Origin: Bacillota bacterium
GTDB lineage: Bacteria > Bacillota > Bacilli > Alicyclobacillales > SLC66
NCBI GenBank assembly: GCA_021797415.1
Contig: JAJZZT010000210.1
Coordinates: forward strand, 1 to 13,988
Direction of reading: 5' to 3'
Length of the DNA stretch: 13,988 nucleotides
Position 1 is the stretch's first letter, and the number at the start of each line of letters is the position of its first letter. Of this stretch, positions 7,996 through 13,809 are shown piece after piece. The notes beneath the pieces are model-generated. The model had not been told where the DNA came from and did no database searches. It worked only from the letters and a program-made list of their open reading frames with translations. The translations under genes and the position numbers were made by a program.

Positions 7996-8145
7996 TCATT
8001 GGGTGTCGGACGCGCGATGTCCCACATGGCCAATTTCGTAACTTTCATTATGCGGATTCGACAATCCAACAAAAAACGAAAACAACTCAACGGATGACTC
8101 TTTTTGAGCGACAGAAACGGCGCGAAACACCCCCTGAGATGGCAT
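7996..8145 (-). pseudogene. Internally deleted remnant of the lipoprotein gene at 5365-5868
   Basis: The minus-strand sequence is a decayed copy of the 5365-5868 gene. The start MPSQGVFRAVSVA, the ribosome binding site GAGGGTGATGAACG and the stretch VGLSNPHNESYEIG are identical or nearly so. A 194-base segment is missing, with ends at the 6-base repeat GAGCGA (5635-5640 and 5829-5834 in the parent). A further 4 bases are missing soon after, so the net loss is 198 bases and the frame is restored. What remains is a 49-codon ORF that has lost the hydrophobic signal core, the lipobox Cys and the C-terminal half. A function is unlikely. Confidence 0.85.
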
Positions 8146-8203
8146 CGTTCATCACCCTCTTGATATCCATGGTTCCCGAAAAGACGATCCATACGACCTA
8201 AAC

Positions 8204-8244
8204 GTTACACAGCGTGCTTCCAAAGGACCGTGTGTAACCTTTTT
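8204..8244 (+). promoter_or_regulatory. Dyad GTTACACA / TGTGTAAC followed by T-run
   Basis: Arms at 8204-8211 and 8231-8238 pair perfectly over 8 bp around a 19-base gap, with CCTTTTT after the second arm. The right half (8232-8247) is an exact 16-base inverted copy of 5918-5933. It may be an operator or a weak terminator for the 6187-7968 gene. Confidence 0.35.
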
Positions 8245-8261
8245 GGCCGTCCTCTCGTCTA

Positions 8262-8281
8262 GGAGACATGGGATCAAGTCC
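8262..8281 (+). repeat. 20-bp leader repeat, copy 1
   Basis: GGAGACATGGGATCAAGTCC is repeated exactly at 8385-8404. The similarity continues for about 25 more bases at lower identity, so this looks like an older, degenerate copy of the leader and ribosome binding site of the gene at 8426. Confidence 0.8.
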
Positions 8282-8369
8282 CCTGTGCAGGCGATCTGAT
8301 CCGGGATATAGCGTTTGAGACTTCAGTCAAACGTATATCTACTGTCACTCGCCCGCTGAAATTTGGATT

Positions 8370-8404
8370 ATCCCATGTCCCTTGGGAGACATGGGATCAA
8401 GTCC
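8370..8404 (+). promoter_or_regulatory. Leader hairpin and 20-bp repeat copy 2, just before the gene at 8426
   Basis: A 10-bp perfect stem (ATCCCATGTC 8370-8379 with GACATGGGAT 8388-8397) with an 8-base loop lies in the 5' leader, 14 bases before the AGGAAGGTG ribosome binding site. Its right arm is inside the second copy of the 20-bp repeat (8385-8404). It could be an RNA structure that modulates translation or mRNA stability, or a palindromic operator. Confidence 0.5.
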
Positions 8405-8425
8405 TCTCTACAGGAAGGTGATCGA

Positions 8426-10321
8426 ATGAAACGCTTGATACACCGATGGCAGTTGGCGGGTTCTGCGGTCCTGGCCGCCGTGGCGACACTGACTCTCGGC
8501 GGACCGCCGGCAGCCAACGCCGCCCAACGCCTGAGTTCCCGGCCCCGCATTGCCCTGACGTTGACGCCCGATCATGGACCGCCGGGAACCCGAGTCACGC
8601 TGCAGGGCTACATTCCGGCAGCCGCCGGCGCACATGAGCAAAACTTCGGCGTCATCACGTTTGGCGGATGGCCCGATGGTCTTTCCATGAATCCCGACAA
8701 CGGCGGTTGGTCGAAAACGAATCCAGGCCATTTCATCACTCATTTCACGGTGCCCGCGGTTCCCTGGCTGTCTCCCAAGGGAGAGGTCCCGCTCCGGGCG
8801 GGACCGTACACTGTCGGCCTGCAATGCTTCGGCGCCGTGACAGGAGGCTGCGGAATCCGCGCCCCCGAAGCGGCCGTCACGTTTCACCTGACAGGACCGA
8901 TCCCCACAGCCCATCGAGTTCCCACGTTAACCATCAGACCATCCGCCGCAAAGCCGGGAGAGACCGTCGCGATCTCCGGGTGGGCGCCGCTTACCGAGGA
9001 ATTTGGGCCGAATCCATTCGGGTACCAGGCGGTATGGCAATCCGGCGGCAAAACAAGCGGCTACGGTGAGATCGGCAGCTTGGCACAGCGGGCCAATGGC
9101 GACATCTCAGGTAGCGTAAAACTTCCGGCGTTTCTGTCGCCATTCGGCCAATTGGCGGCTGGCCGCGGGCATCTTGCCCTCCAATACGTGTTCACCGACC
9201 TTGGTCCCGCATCCACAAAGCAGTCCACGACCTCCGTGCTGGCCGCCAAGGCTTTTCAGATCCTGGCTCCTCAAGCGTGGAACACGGTCCTTGCAAAACA
9301 GCGGATTCGCACCCTCTTCAGCAATCAGAACCGGGGATACTTCGGTGCGCTCGCCGTGACCGGAAATCGCGTCTACGCGGCGACAGGCGGAGGGATTTGG
9401 CTCAGCGACAACGGCGGGCGCGCGTGGCGTCCTCTATCGACAACCCCATGGAATAGCGCCCTGCACGCCATAGGATACGCACCCTTCATGCAGACCGGCC
9501 TGACCGGACTCACGATCGCCCCGGGCTACGACACCCACCTGTTTGCCTCGGTTCCGGCGGACCTTCCCAAATACGGCGCTCCCCCGATCACGGATCTTGG
9601 CCTCTACAGCCCAAATGGCGGCCGAACCTGGCGGGCCGTCCCGCCTCCCGGAGGGATGGCGCGAAACGATTTCGGCGGCTTCCAAGTGGAGGGCAAGGCG
9701 GTCTGGGCCTGGTGGAAGAACGGAGCCGGCACGATCATGGTCGAGGAGACTCTTGACGGCGGCGCCACCTGGCATCCCGTGACTCCCGCGAACCCGGCGG
9801 TTGAACACGCGTTATTCTTTGGCCCCGTTCCAGCACAATACTATGGACAGATGGGCGACGAGTCCGAGTCCATCGTCAGGGCCATCCCCCATCCCTGGAC
9901 GCCTGTGGACTCTGTGGTGGTCAATAACGGCGTGATCAGCCAACTGGCCACCCTCTCGGATGGAGTGGTTCTCTTGCTGGGAAATCCGCAGTACCCGATC
10001 GAAATGACGACCAACGGCGGACGCACCTGGAGTTATGTGGCCACCCCTCCCTTGCCCGGATCCACGTCCGCTTCTTCGCCTCCCGCGGTCCGTCTGTTGC
10101 CAAACGGCGCCCTATTGGCCCAGGACACACAAAACGGGGGATATTACGCATTGAACCGGGGTGCAAAAACCTGGGTTCGCGTCCCCGCCAAGGATGTCTT
10201 GCCGTCGAATGCAACCATACACGTCATCGGTGACCACGTGTATTGGCTGGGCGCTTCATCGCAGGGCATTTCTGTCGCCTCGCCTCCGCGGGTCCTGGTC
10301 GTGCCCGTCTCGCGATACTGA
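8426..10321 (+). CDS. Secreted Asp-box (BNR-like) beta-propeller protein with two N-terminal Ig-like domains
   Basis: A 631-residue protein starting at ATG 8426 behind AGGAAGGTG; the frame is open further upstream to 8363 but without a comparable site. Residues 1-32 are a signal peptide with an ANA cleavage site. Two Ig/IPT-like units follow, each opening with a similar strand (LTLTPDHGPPGTRVTLQGY near residue 45 and LTIRPSAAKPGETVAISGW near residue 170). From about residue 300 a propeller region carries four Asp-box hairpins: SDNGGRAW (~327), SPNGGRTW (~394), LDGGATW (~442) and TNGGRTW (~528). Such domains are structural or ligand-binding, seen in Ycf48-like, VPS10-like and sialidase-fold proteins. 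I saw no sialidase catalytic set (FRIP Arg, Tyr/Glu pair), so an enzyme is not claimed. The protein is exported and may bind a surface partner or polymer. Confidence 0.86.
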   Translation: MKRLIHRWQLAGSAVLAAVATLTLGGPPAANAAQRLSSRPRIALTLTPDHGPPGTRVTLQGYIPAAAGAHEQNFGVITFGGWPDGLSMNPDNGGWSKTNPGHFITHFTVPAVPWLSPKGEVPLRAGPYTVGLQCFGAVTGGCGIRAPEAAVTFHLTGPIPTAHRVPTLTIRPSAAKPGETVAISGWAPLTEEFGPNPFGYQAVWQSGGKTSGYGEIGSLAQRANGDISGSVKLPAFLSPFGQLAAGRGHLALQYVFTDLGPASTKQSTTSVLAAKAFQILAPQAWNTVLAKQRIRTLFSNQNRGYFGALAVTGNRVYAATGGGIWLSDNGGRAWRPLSTTPWNSALHAIGYAPFMQTGLTGLTIAPGYDTHLFASVPADLPKYGAPPITDLGLYSPNGGRTWRAVPPPGGMARNDFGGFQVEGKAVWAWWKNGAGTIMVEETLDGGATWHPVTPANPAVEHALFFGPVPAQYYGQMGDESESIVRAIPHPWTPVDSVVVNNGVISQLATLSDGVVLLLGNPQYPIEMTTNGGRTWSYVATPPLPGSTSASSPPAVRLLPNGALLAQDTQNGGYYALNRGAKTWVRVPAKDVLPSNATIHVIGDHVYWLGASSQGISVASPPRVLVVPVSRY

Positions 10322-10429
10322 AGCGGGGCGGTTACCCGCATCCGAAGATCTCGTGGGACGGCTGGACCACCATGACCGGGCGCAGGCACACACTGGATGG
10401 AATCATAAGAGACGAAACGGGGGATCTCC

Positions 10430-10888
10430 ATGGCACAGGACGACATCAAACACGAAGTGGCGACACTGCTCACCGTGCGGCGTTGCTCTTACATGGAGAT
10501 CGCCAGACGCCTGGGCCTCACCGAGTCCAGAGTCGGCGCCATCATTCGCGATCTGCGCCGGATGGGCATTCTGCCACCCTCGCCGCACCGGAATCCACGC
10601 ACGGCGCCCCGCTTGGCCGTGTCGGTTGACCCTGCAATACTCAGGGAGGCCATCCAGACTGTGGAACTCGCCGTCGATCGGTATGCGGCGCTCATGGAGG
10701 ATTCTCCAGCGCATGTGCTTCGCTTTCTGAGCGAACGGGAAACGGTGGAACTGGGCGCACAACTTCTTGGATTGTCAGGCCTGGACGGTCAGGACACGCC
10801 GACAGCGATAGTGCATGCTTTGGTGCGCGTCCTGGAAAGCAGCGGGTACAGTGCACCGCCGTTGTCGGGATTTATACCGGTCCGGTGA
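10430..10888 (+). CDS. Small HTH DNA-binding regulator
   Basis: A 152-residue cytosolic protein starting at ATG 10430, 6 bases after a GGGGG site. Residues 5-50 form a helix-turn-helix with the recognition pattern SYMEIARRLGLTESRVGAIIRDLRRMGIL, followed by a basic Pro-rich link. This matches the MarR/ArsR/sigma-region-4 kind of HTH, but I cannot name the family. The C-terminal half (about 60-150) is mostly helical and acidic (for example AIQTVELAVDRYAALMEDSP) and may mediate dimerisation or ligand sensing. It is placed between two Asp-box secreted proteins on the same strand: 108 bases after the first and 76 before the second, with no terminator seen. A role in controlling this cluster is an inference from position. 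Confidence 0.78.
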   Translation: MAQDDIKHEVATLLTVRRCSYMEIARRLGLTESRVGAIIRDLRRMGILPPSPHRNPRTAPRLAVSVDPAILREAIQTVELAVDRYAALMEDSPAHVLRFLSERETVELGAQLLGLSGLDGQDTPTAIVHALVRVLESSGYSAPPLSGFIPVR

Positions 10889-10964
10889 GGGCAATCTTCC
10901 CCGTCTCACTGTCCCAGGTCGCGTTGGGTGTTACAGACAAGGAACATGCGAGGGTAACCAGATC

Positions 10965-11804
10965 ATGATGAAATCCAGTTTTTATACATGCATCACGGGC
11001 ATCGTGACTATCGGTCTTCTCGCGTCGTTTTCCCATGCGGCCATAGCACAGTCCCGCGAGAAGAGGGAAGTTTCCTTGCATTTGTCCGACATTCAGATGT
11101 CCAATCGATTGACCGGTTGGGGCGAACAGTACAGCGGGGGCAATATCGAACTGTTATCCACCCACGATGGCGGTCACTTGTGGCGCTTGATCACGGATGT
11201 CCCCGGGGACGCCCCCTTGCAGTTCGAAGGCGGAGGCCAGGCTTGGTATGCAACGCGAAGTGGCGGCAAGTCACCTTACGCCCGGATTCACGTTACTGCG
11301 GATTGGGGAACGAATTGGTCGGTCTCGCCTCCATTGAGACTTCCGGTTGGACACTCCGATCGTCTGCAACTGACACTGGTCCCAAACGGTCATACCGGCT
11401 GGCTGGCTGTGACCGCTGGCGGTATGAACAGCAGCCAGACACTGCAACTGTGGAGAACCACCAATGGCGGTACGCGCTGGCGTCTGATCTCAGGTGCGGA
11501 TCCGACTGACTTCTTGCTCGGCTTCGAAAACTCGACAAAAGGTTGGGGAGAGTGGTCGCACGCTGGATCACCTTTTGCGGCAGAATTCATTCGACCCAGT
11601 CACGCGCAGCCCAGCGAACCACCGGCGCTCTTCCGTACGACGGACGCCGGTCGTACATGGCAGCCACAGTACCTGCCTGTGCCGCACAATCTTGTGGCCG
11701 ACAACGGTCTCGCTGCACTCACGGGCAAGACATGGTTCGGACAGCATTGGACGGATAGTCGAAGGTCTCATTTGACTGGCAAGAATAGCTCAAATCGCTC
11801 ATGA
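10965..11804 (+). CDS. Secreted Asp-box (BNR-like) repeat protein, C-terminus probably lost
   Basis: A 279-residue protein starting at one of two adjacent ATG codons (10965 or 10968) behind GAGGGT. The frame is open further upstream, overlapping the regulator gene, but that part reads unlike a signal and lacks a ribosome binding site. Residues 1-28 are a signal peptide (cleavage AIA before Q29). Four Asp-box hairpins follow at regular spacing: THDGGHLW (~66), TADWGTNW (~110), TTNGGTRW (~164) and TTDAGRTW (~224). After residue ~245 the propeller pattern stops and the tail is short, polar and basic (WTDSRRSHLTGKNSSNRS). A closed propeller would need more blades, so the gene was probably truncated or rearranged near 11700. 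It is a smaller relative of the 8426-10321 protein in domain type. Confidence 0.77.
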   Translation: MMKSSFYTCITGIVTIGLLASFSHAAIAQSREKREVSLHLSDIQMSNRLTGWGEQYSGGNIELLSTHDGGHLWRLITDVPGDAPLQFEGGGQAWYATRSGGKSPYARIHVTADWGTNWSVSPPLRLPVGHSDRLQLTLVPNGHTGWLAVTAGGMNSSQTLQLWRTTNGGTRWRLISGADPTDFLLGFENSTKGWGEWSHAGSPFAAEFIRPSHAQPSEPPALFRTTDAGRTWQPQYLPVPHNLVADNGLAALTGKTWFGQHWTDSRRSHLTGKNSSNRS

Positions 11805-11862
11805 AAGGCGCCGGTCGCAAGGGTACATTGGGGGCATATTGACCACGGAGGAGCGGATTCCC

Positions 11863-13005
11863 ATGCAACCCCTCGACTTCCACGAACGGCCGATTCTTGT
11901 GTTCTGGGAAGCGACGCGCGCCTGCCTGCTGGCGTGCAGACACTGCCGCGCCGAGGCGATGGAACGGCCGCTGCCGGGTGAACTGTCCACCGAAGAGGCG
12001 CTTCGCTTCGTCGCGAGCCTGACCGCTTTCGGCCGCCCGTACCCGGTTCTGATCATGACCGGCGGCGATGTGCTCATGCGCCCCGACATATTCGAGATCG
12101 CGGCGCACGCACGGAATCTGGGCATCCCGGTCGGCATGGCCCCCAGCGTGACGCCGCGCCTGTCCGACGATCGGATCGCGCGCATGCGCGAAATCGGCGT
12201 CAAGGCGGTGTCCGTCAGCCTGGACGGAGCCACGGCCGACACACACGACCGGATCCGGGGGGTGCCGGGCCACTTTAGGCAGACCGTGCATGCCCTGGAC
12301 AAACTGGCCAAGGCAGGCTTTCAGGTGCAGGTGAACACCACCGTGATGAAAGACAATGTGGACGATCTGCCCGGCATTGTGGATATCATGGCGCAAACGG
12401 GCGTGAGCATCTGGGAGGTGTTTTTTCTCATCCAGGTGGGCCGGGGGCGGGCGGCCGCAGAATTGTCCGCGGAGGAATGCGAAGCGGTTGCCCATTTTCT
12501 CTTTGACGCCTCATTGTACGACCTCACGGTGCGCACGGTCGAAGCTCCGGCATTTCGCCGCGTGGCAGCATGGCGAAAGGAAGGGAATCAGTCGGACGAG
12601 TCCGGCAGAGTGGCGCAGGCATACGGGTTGAATCCGCTCTACGCTCGCCTCGCAGGACGGTTGCACGACCTGCTGGGCGACCCCATGTCCCACCCGAAGG
12701 TGCAGACGAGCAGCACGCGCGACGGCAAAGGAATCATCTTCGTGGCCTACGACGGGACGGTCCATCCGGCCGGCTTCCTTCCCATCCCGCTGGGCAGTGT
12801 CCGCGGTCAGTCTCTTGCGGACATCTACCGCCATCATCCCCTGCTGCGCGACATCCGCCTGGCGCACTTCGGCGGGCGATGCGGCGTTTGCGAATACCGC
12901 GACGCCTGCGGCGGCTCCCGGTCCCGGGCGTACGCCCATTCGGGCGATGCGCTGGCGGAGGATCCCGCGTGCGGCTACGCTCCAGGAGGACGCGGCGGCG
13001 CTTGA
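11863..13005 (+). CDS. Radical SAM/SPASM protein, BA_1875-like (TIGR04053 type)
   Basis: A 380-residue protein. ATG 11863 has GGAGGAG nine bases upstream; an in-frame TTG at 11839 lies before that site and is unlikely. The SAM [4Fe-4S] cluster motif is C21-x3-C25-x2-C28 in ATRACLLACRHCRAEAM. TGGD (near residue 65) matches the SAM-amine-binding motif, and SLDGATADTHDRIRG is the usual mid-barrel strand. The C-terminal SPASM-like cysteines are C340, C343, C349 and C370, with the diagnostic stretch CEYRDACGGSRSRAYA. This set and the full length match the TIGR04053 family as I recall it; its substrate is not known to me. It cleaves SAM to a 5'-deoxyadenosyl radical in the cytosol. Its stop overlaps the start of a second radical SAM gene (TTGA at 13002-13005), so the two were translationally coupled. 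Confidence 0.88.
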   Translation: MQPLDFHERPILVFWEATRACLLACRHCRAEAMERPLPGELSTEEALRFVASLTAFGRPYPVLIMTGGDVLMRPDIFEIAAHARNLGIPVGMAPSVTPRLSDDRIARMREIGVKAVSVSLDGATADTHDRIRGVPGHFRQTVHALDKLAKAGFQVQVNTTVMKDNVDDLPGIVDIMAQTGVSIWEVFFLIQVGRGRAAAELSAEECEAVAHFLFDASLYDLTVRTVEAPAFRRVAAWRKEGNQSDESGRVAQAYGLNPLYARLAGRLHDLLGDPMSHPKVQTSSTRDGKGIIFVAYDGTVHPAGFLPIPLGSVRGQSLADIYRHHPLLRDIRLAHFGGRCGVCEYRDACGGSRSRAYAHSGDALAEDPACGYAPGGRGGA

Positions 13006-13564
13006 ACGAACTCCCCGGCGCATTGCCGCGTCATTGCCGGAAGTGTTCGCCGCGCTCAAACAGGGAGTGACGGGAGAATGGCCGGATGCGCTGACAGACC
13101 TGCGGGACTGTGGATTTTTCGTCGCCGAAGGGACGGATAAGTCCCTCCGGGCAAAATTCCTGCACCAGTCCCAGCACCGGACGGACATGCTCCATCTGGT
13201 CGTGCTGCCGACCGAAGCCTGCAACTTCGATTGCACATACTGTTATCAGACATTCCCGCGTGGTAAAATGACCCGTGAGGTCATCGCGGGCCTTCAACAT
13301 TTTGTGCGTGACAGAGCCCGCTTCCTGCGCACCGTCTCGATCAGTTGGTTTGGCGGCGAGCCGTTGCTTGCTCCCGAGATCATCGGCGAACTCTCCGCGT
13401 CCTTTTTGCAGTCGTGCGCAGCGCATGATGTGGAGTACACGGCCGACATTGCGACAAACGGCTATCATCTGACTCCGGAACGATTCCTTCAACTCCTCCA
13501 CTGGCGGATCAGGCGCTTCATGGTCACGCTTGACGGGCCTGCGATCGTTCATGGCGGGAGGTGA
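13002..13564 (+). pseudogene. Second radical SAM protein gene, frameshifted near the start and truncated
   Basis: The core reads as a radical SAM enzyme of the SPASM maturase type: LPTEACNFDCTYCYQ (cluster cysteines at 13220, 13232, 13241), SWFGGEPLLAPEI, ATNGYHLTPE and MVTLDGPA. The best start is TTG 13002, with AGGAGGA at 12984-12990 and overlapping the preceding stop, but that frame ends at 13070 after 22 codons. The enzyme frame is open from before 13034 with no start that has a ribosome binding site. An 8-base repeat CATTGCCG (13021-13028, 13032-13039) lies 11 bases apart; removing 11 bases joins MNELPGAL directly to PEVFAALKQGV in frame. At the 3' end the protein stops at IVHGGR just after DGPA, in mid-barrel, so the second half and any SPASM domain are missing (usual length over 400). 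Probably inactive. Confidence 0.8.
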
Positions 13565-13569
13565 ACCCG

Positions 13570-13665
13570 ATGCAGATCATTCGCAAACCCGTGTCCCCGA
13601 CGCGGGGAACAACGGCGGGGCGGCTTGTCAAATCACCGCCGGGCAATCTGGGCGGGGCGCGATAG
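13570..13665 (+). CDS. 31-codon small ORF with strong ribosome binding site, unknown peptide
   Basis: ATG 13570 is preceded at ideal spacing by GGGAGGTGA (13556-13564), which is also the end and stop of the truncated radical SAM gene, so translation could be coupled. The peptide begins MQIIRKPVSPTRG and ends with GNLGGAR. It is basic, rich in Gly, Pro and Thr, and has no Cys or hydrophobic core, so it is neither a signal peptide nor a membrane peptide. Its place directly after two radical SAM genes and before a terminator is where a modified-peptide precursor might be, but this is inference. It could also be a chance ORF created by the rearrangement that truncated the enzyme. Confidence 0.42.
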   Translation: MQIIRKPVSPTRGTTAGRLVKSPPGNLGGAR

Positions 13666-13707
13666 GAAAATAAGGAATGCGCCATGCGATGAATCGGAGA
13701 TCACTGC

Positions 13708-13744
13708 AAGACCTTCAGCTTTTGTGCTGGAGATCTTTTTATTT
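13708..13744 (+). terminator. Rho-independent terminator after the radical SAM genes
   Basis: Stem CTTCAGC (13713-13719) with GCTGGAG (13726-13732), one G-U pair, 6-base loop. It extends by AAGA / TCTT across a single mismatch and is followed by TTTTTATTT. It would end a transcript covering the radical SAM genes and the small ORF. Confidence 0.75.
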
Positions 13745-13761
13745 CCCCGCTGACCCGTATC

Positions 13762-13795
13762 TGCGGACACATTCTGAATGCGGACACCTTCTGAA
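13762..13795. repeat. 17-bp tandem repeat resembling an IS21-family end
   Basis: TGCGGACACATTCTGAA and TGCGGACACCTTCTGAA stand head to tail with one mismatch; a third TGCGGAC follows at 13813-13819. Repeated TGCGGACA-type sequence is reminiscent of the multiple terminal repeats of IS21-family elements. No transposase gene is visible, so this would be a remnant or a solo end. Confidence 0.4.
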
Positions 13796-13809
13796 AATGG
13801 GGCGAAACC

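Larger units (their letters stand above)
8003..8330. repeat. Decayed duplicate of the 5528-6030 segment
   Basis: Sequence from 8003 aligns with that from 5528 on the same strand: CCCACAT-GCCAATTTCGTAACTTTC-type matches, then the deletion, then a conserved stretch through the lipoprotein start, its ribosome binding site and upstream region (ACGATCCATA, GTTACAC, GTGCTTCC), with TTCAGTCAA still recognisable at 8322-8330 (compare 6022-6030). The copy lies beyond the 6187-7968 gene and in the same orientation, so a unit of lipoprotein plus divergent promoter was duplicated. Confidence 0.8.

Noticed and set aside
8426..10321. Sialidase enzyme call for the Asp-box protein
   Set aside because: Asp-boxes are structural and occur in many propellers; I found no FRIP arginine or catalytic Tyr/Glu pattern.
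11719..12495. Minus-strand frame of 258 codons across the radical SAM gene
   Set aside because: It lies opposite a clearly conserved enzyme with intact cluster motifs and reads as low-complexity His/Arg sequence.
13002..13070. 22-codon frame MNELPGALPRHCRKC... as a separate precursor peptide
   Set aside because: It is better explained as the original N-terminus of the second radical SAM gene before a frameshift at the CATTGCCG repeat.
13551..13673. Alternative 40-codon ORF (begins MAGGEPDADHSQ) overlapping the small ORF at 13570
   Set aside because: No ribosome binding site at proper distance; the frame with GGGAGGTGA upstream is the better candidate.
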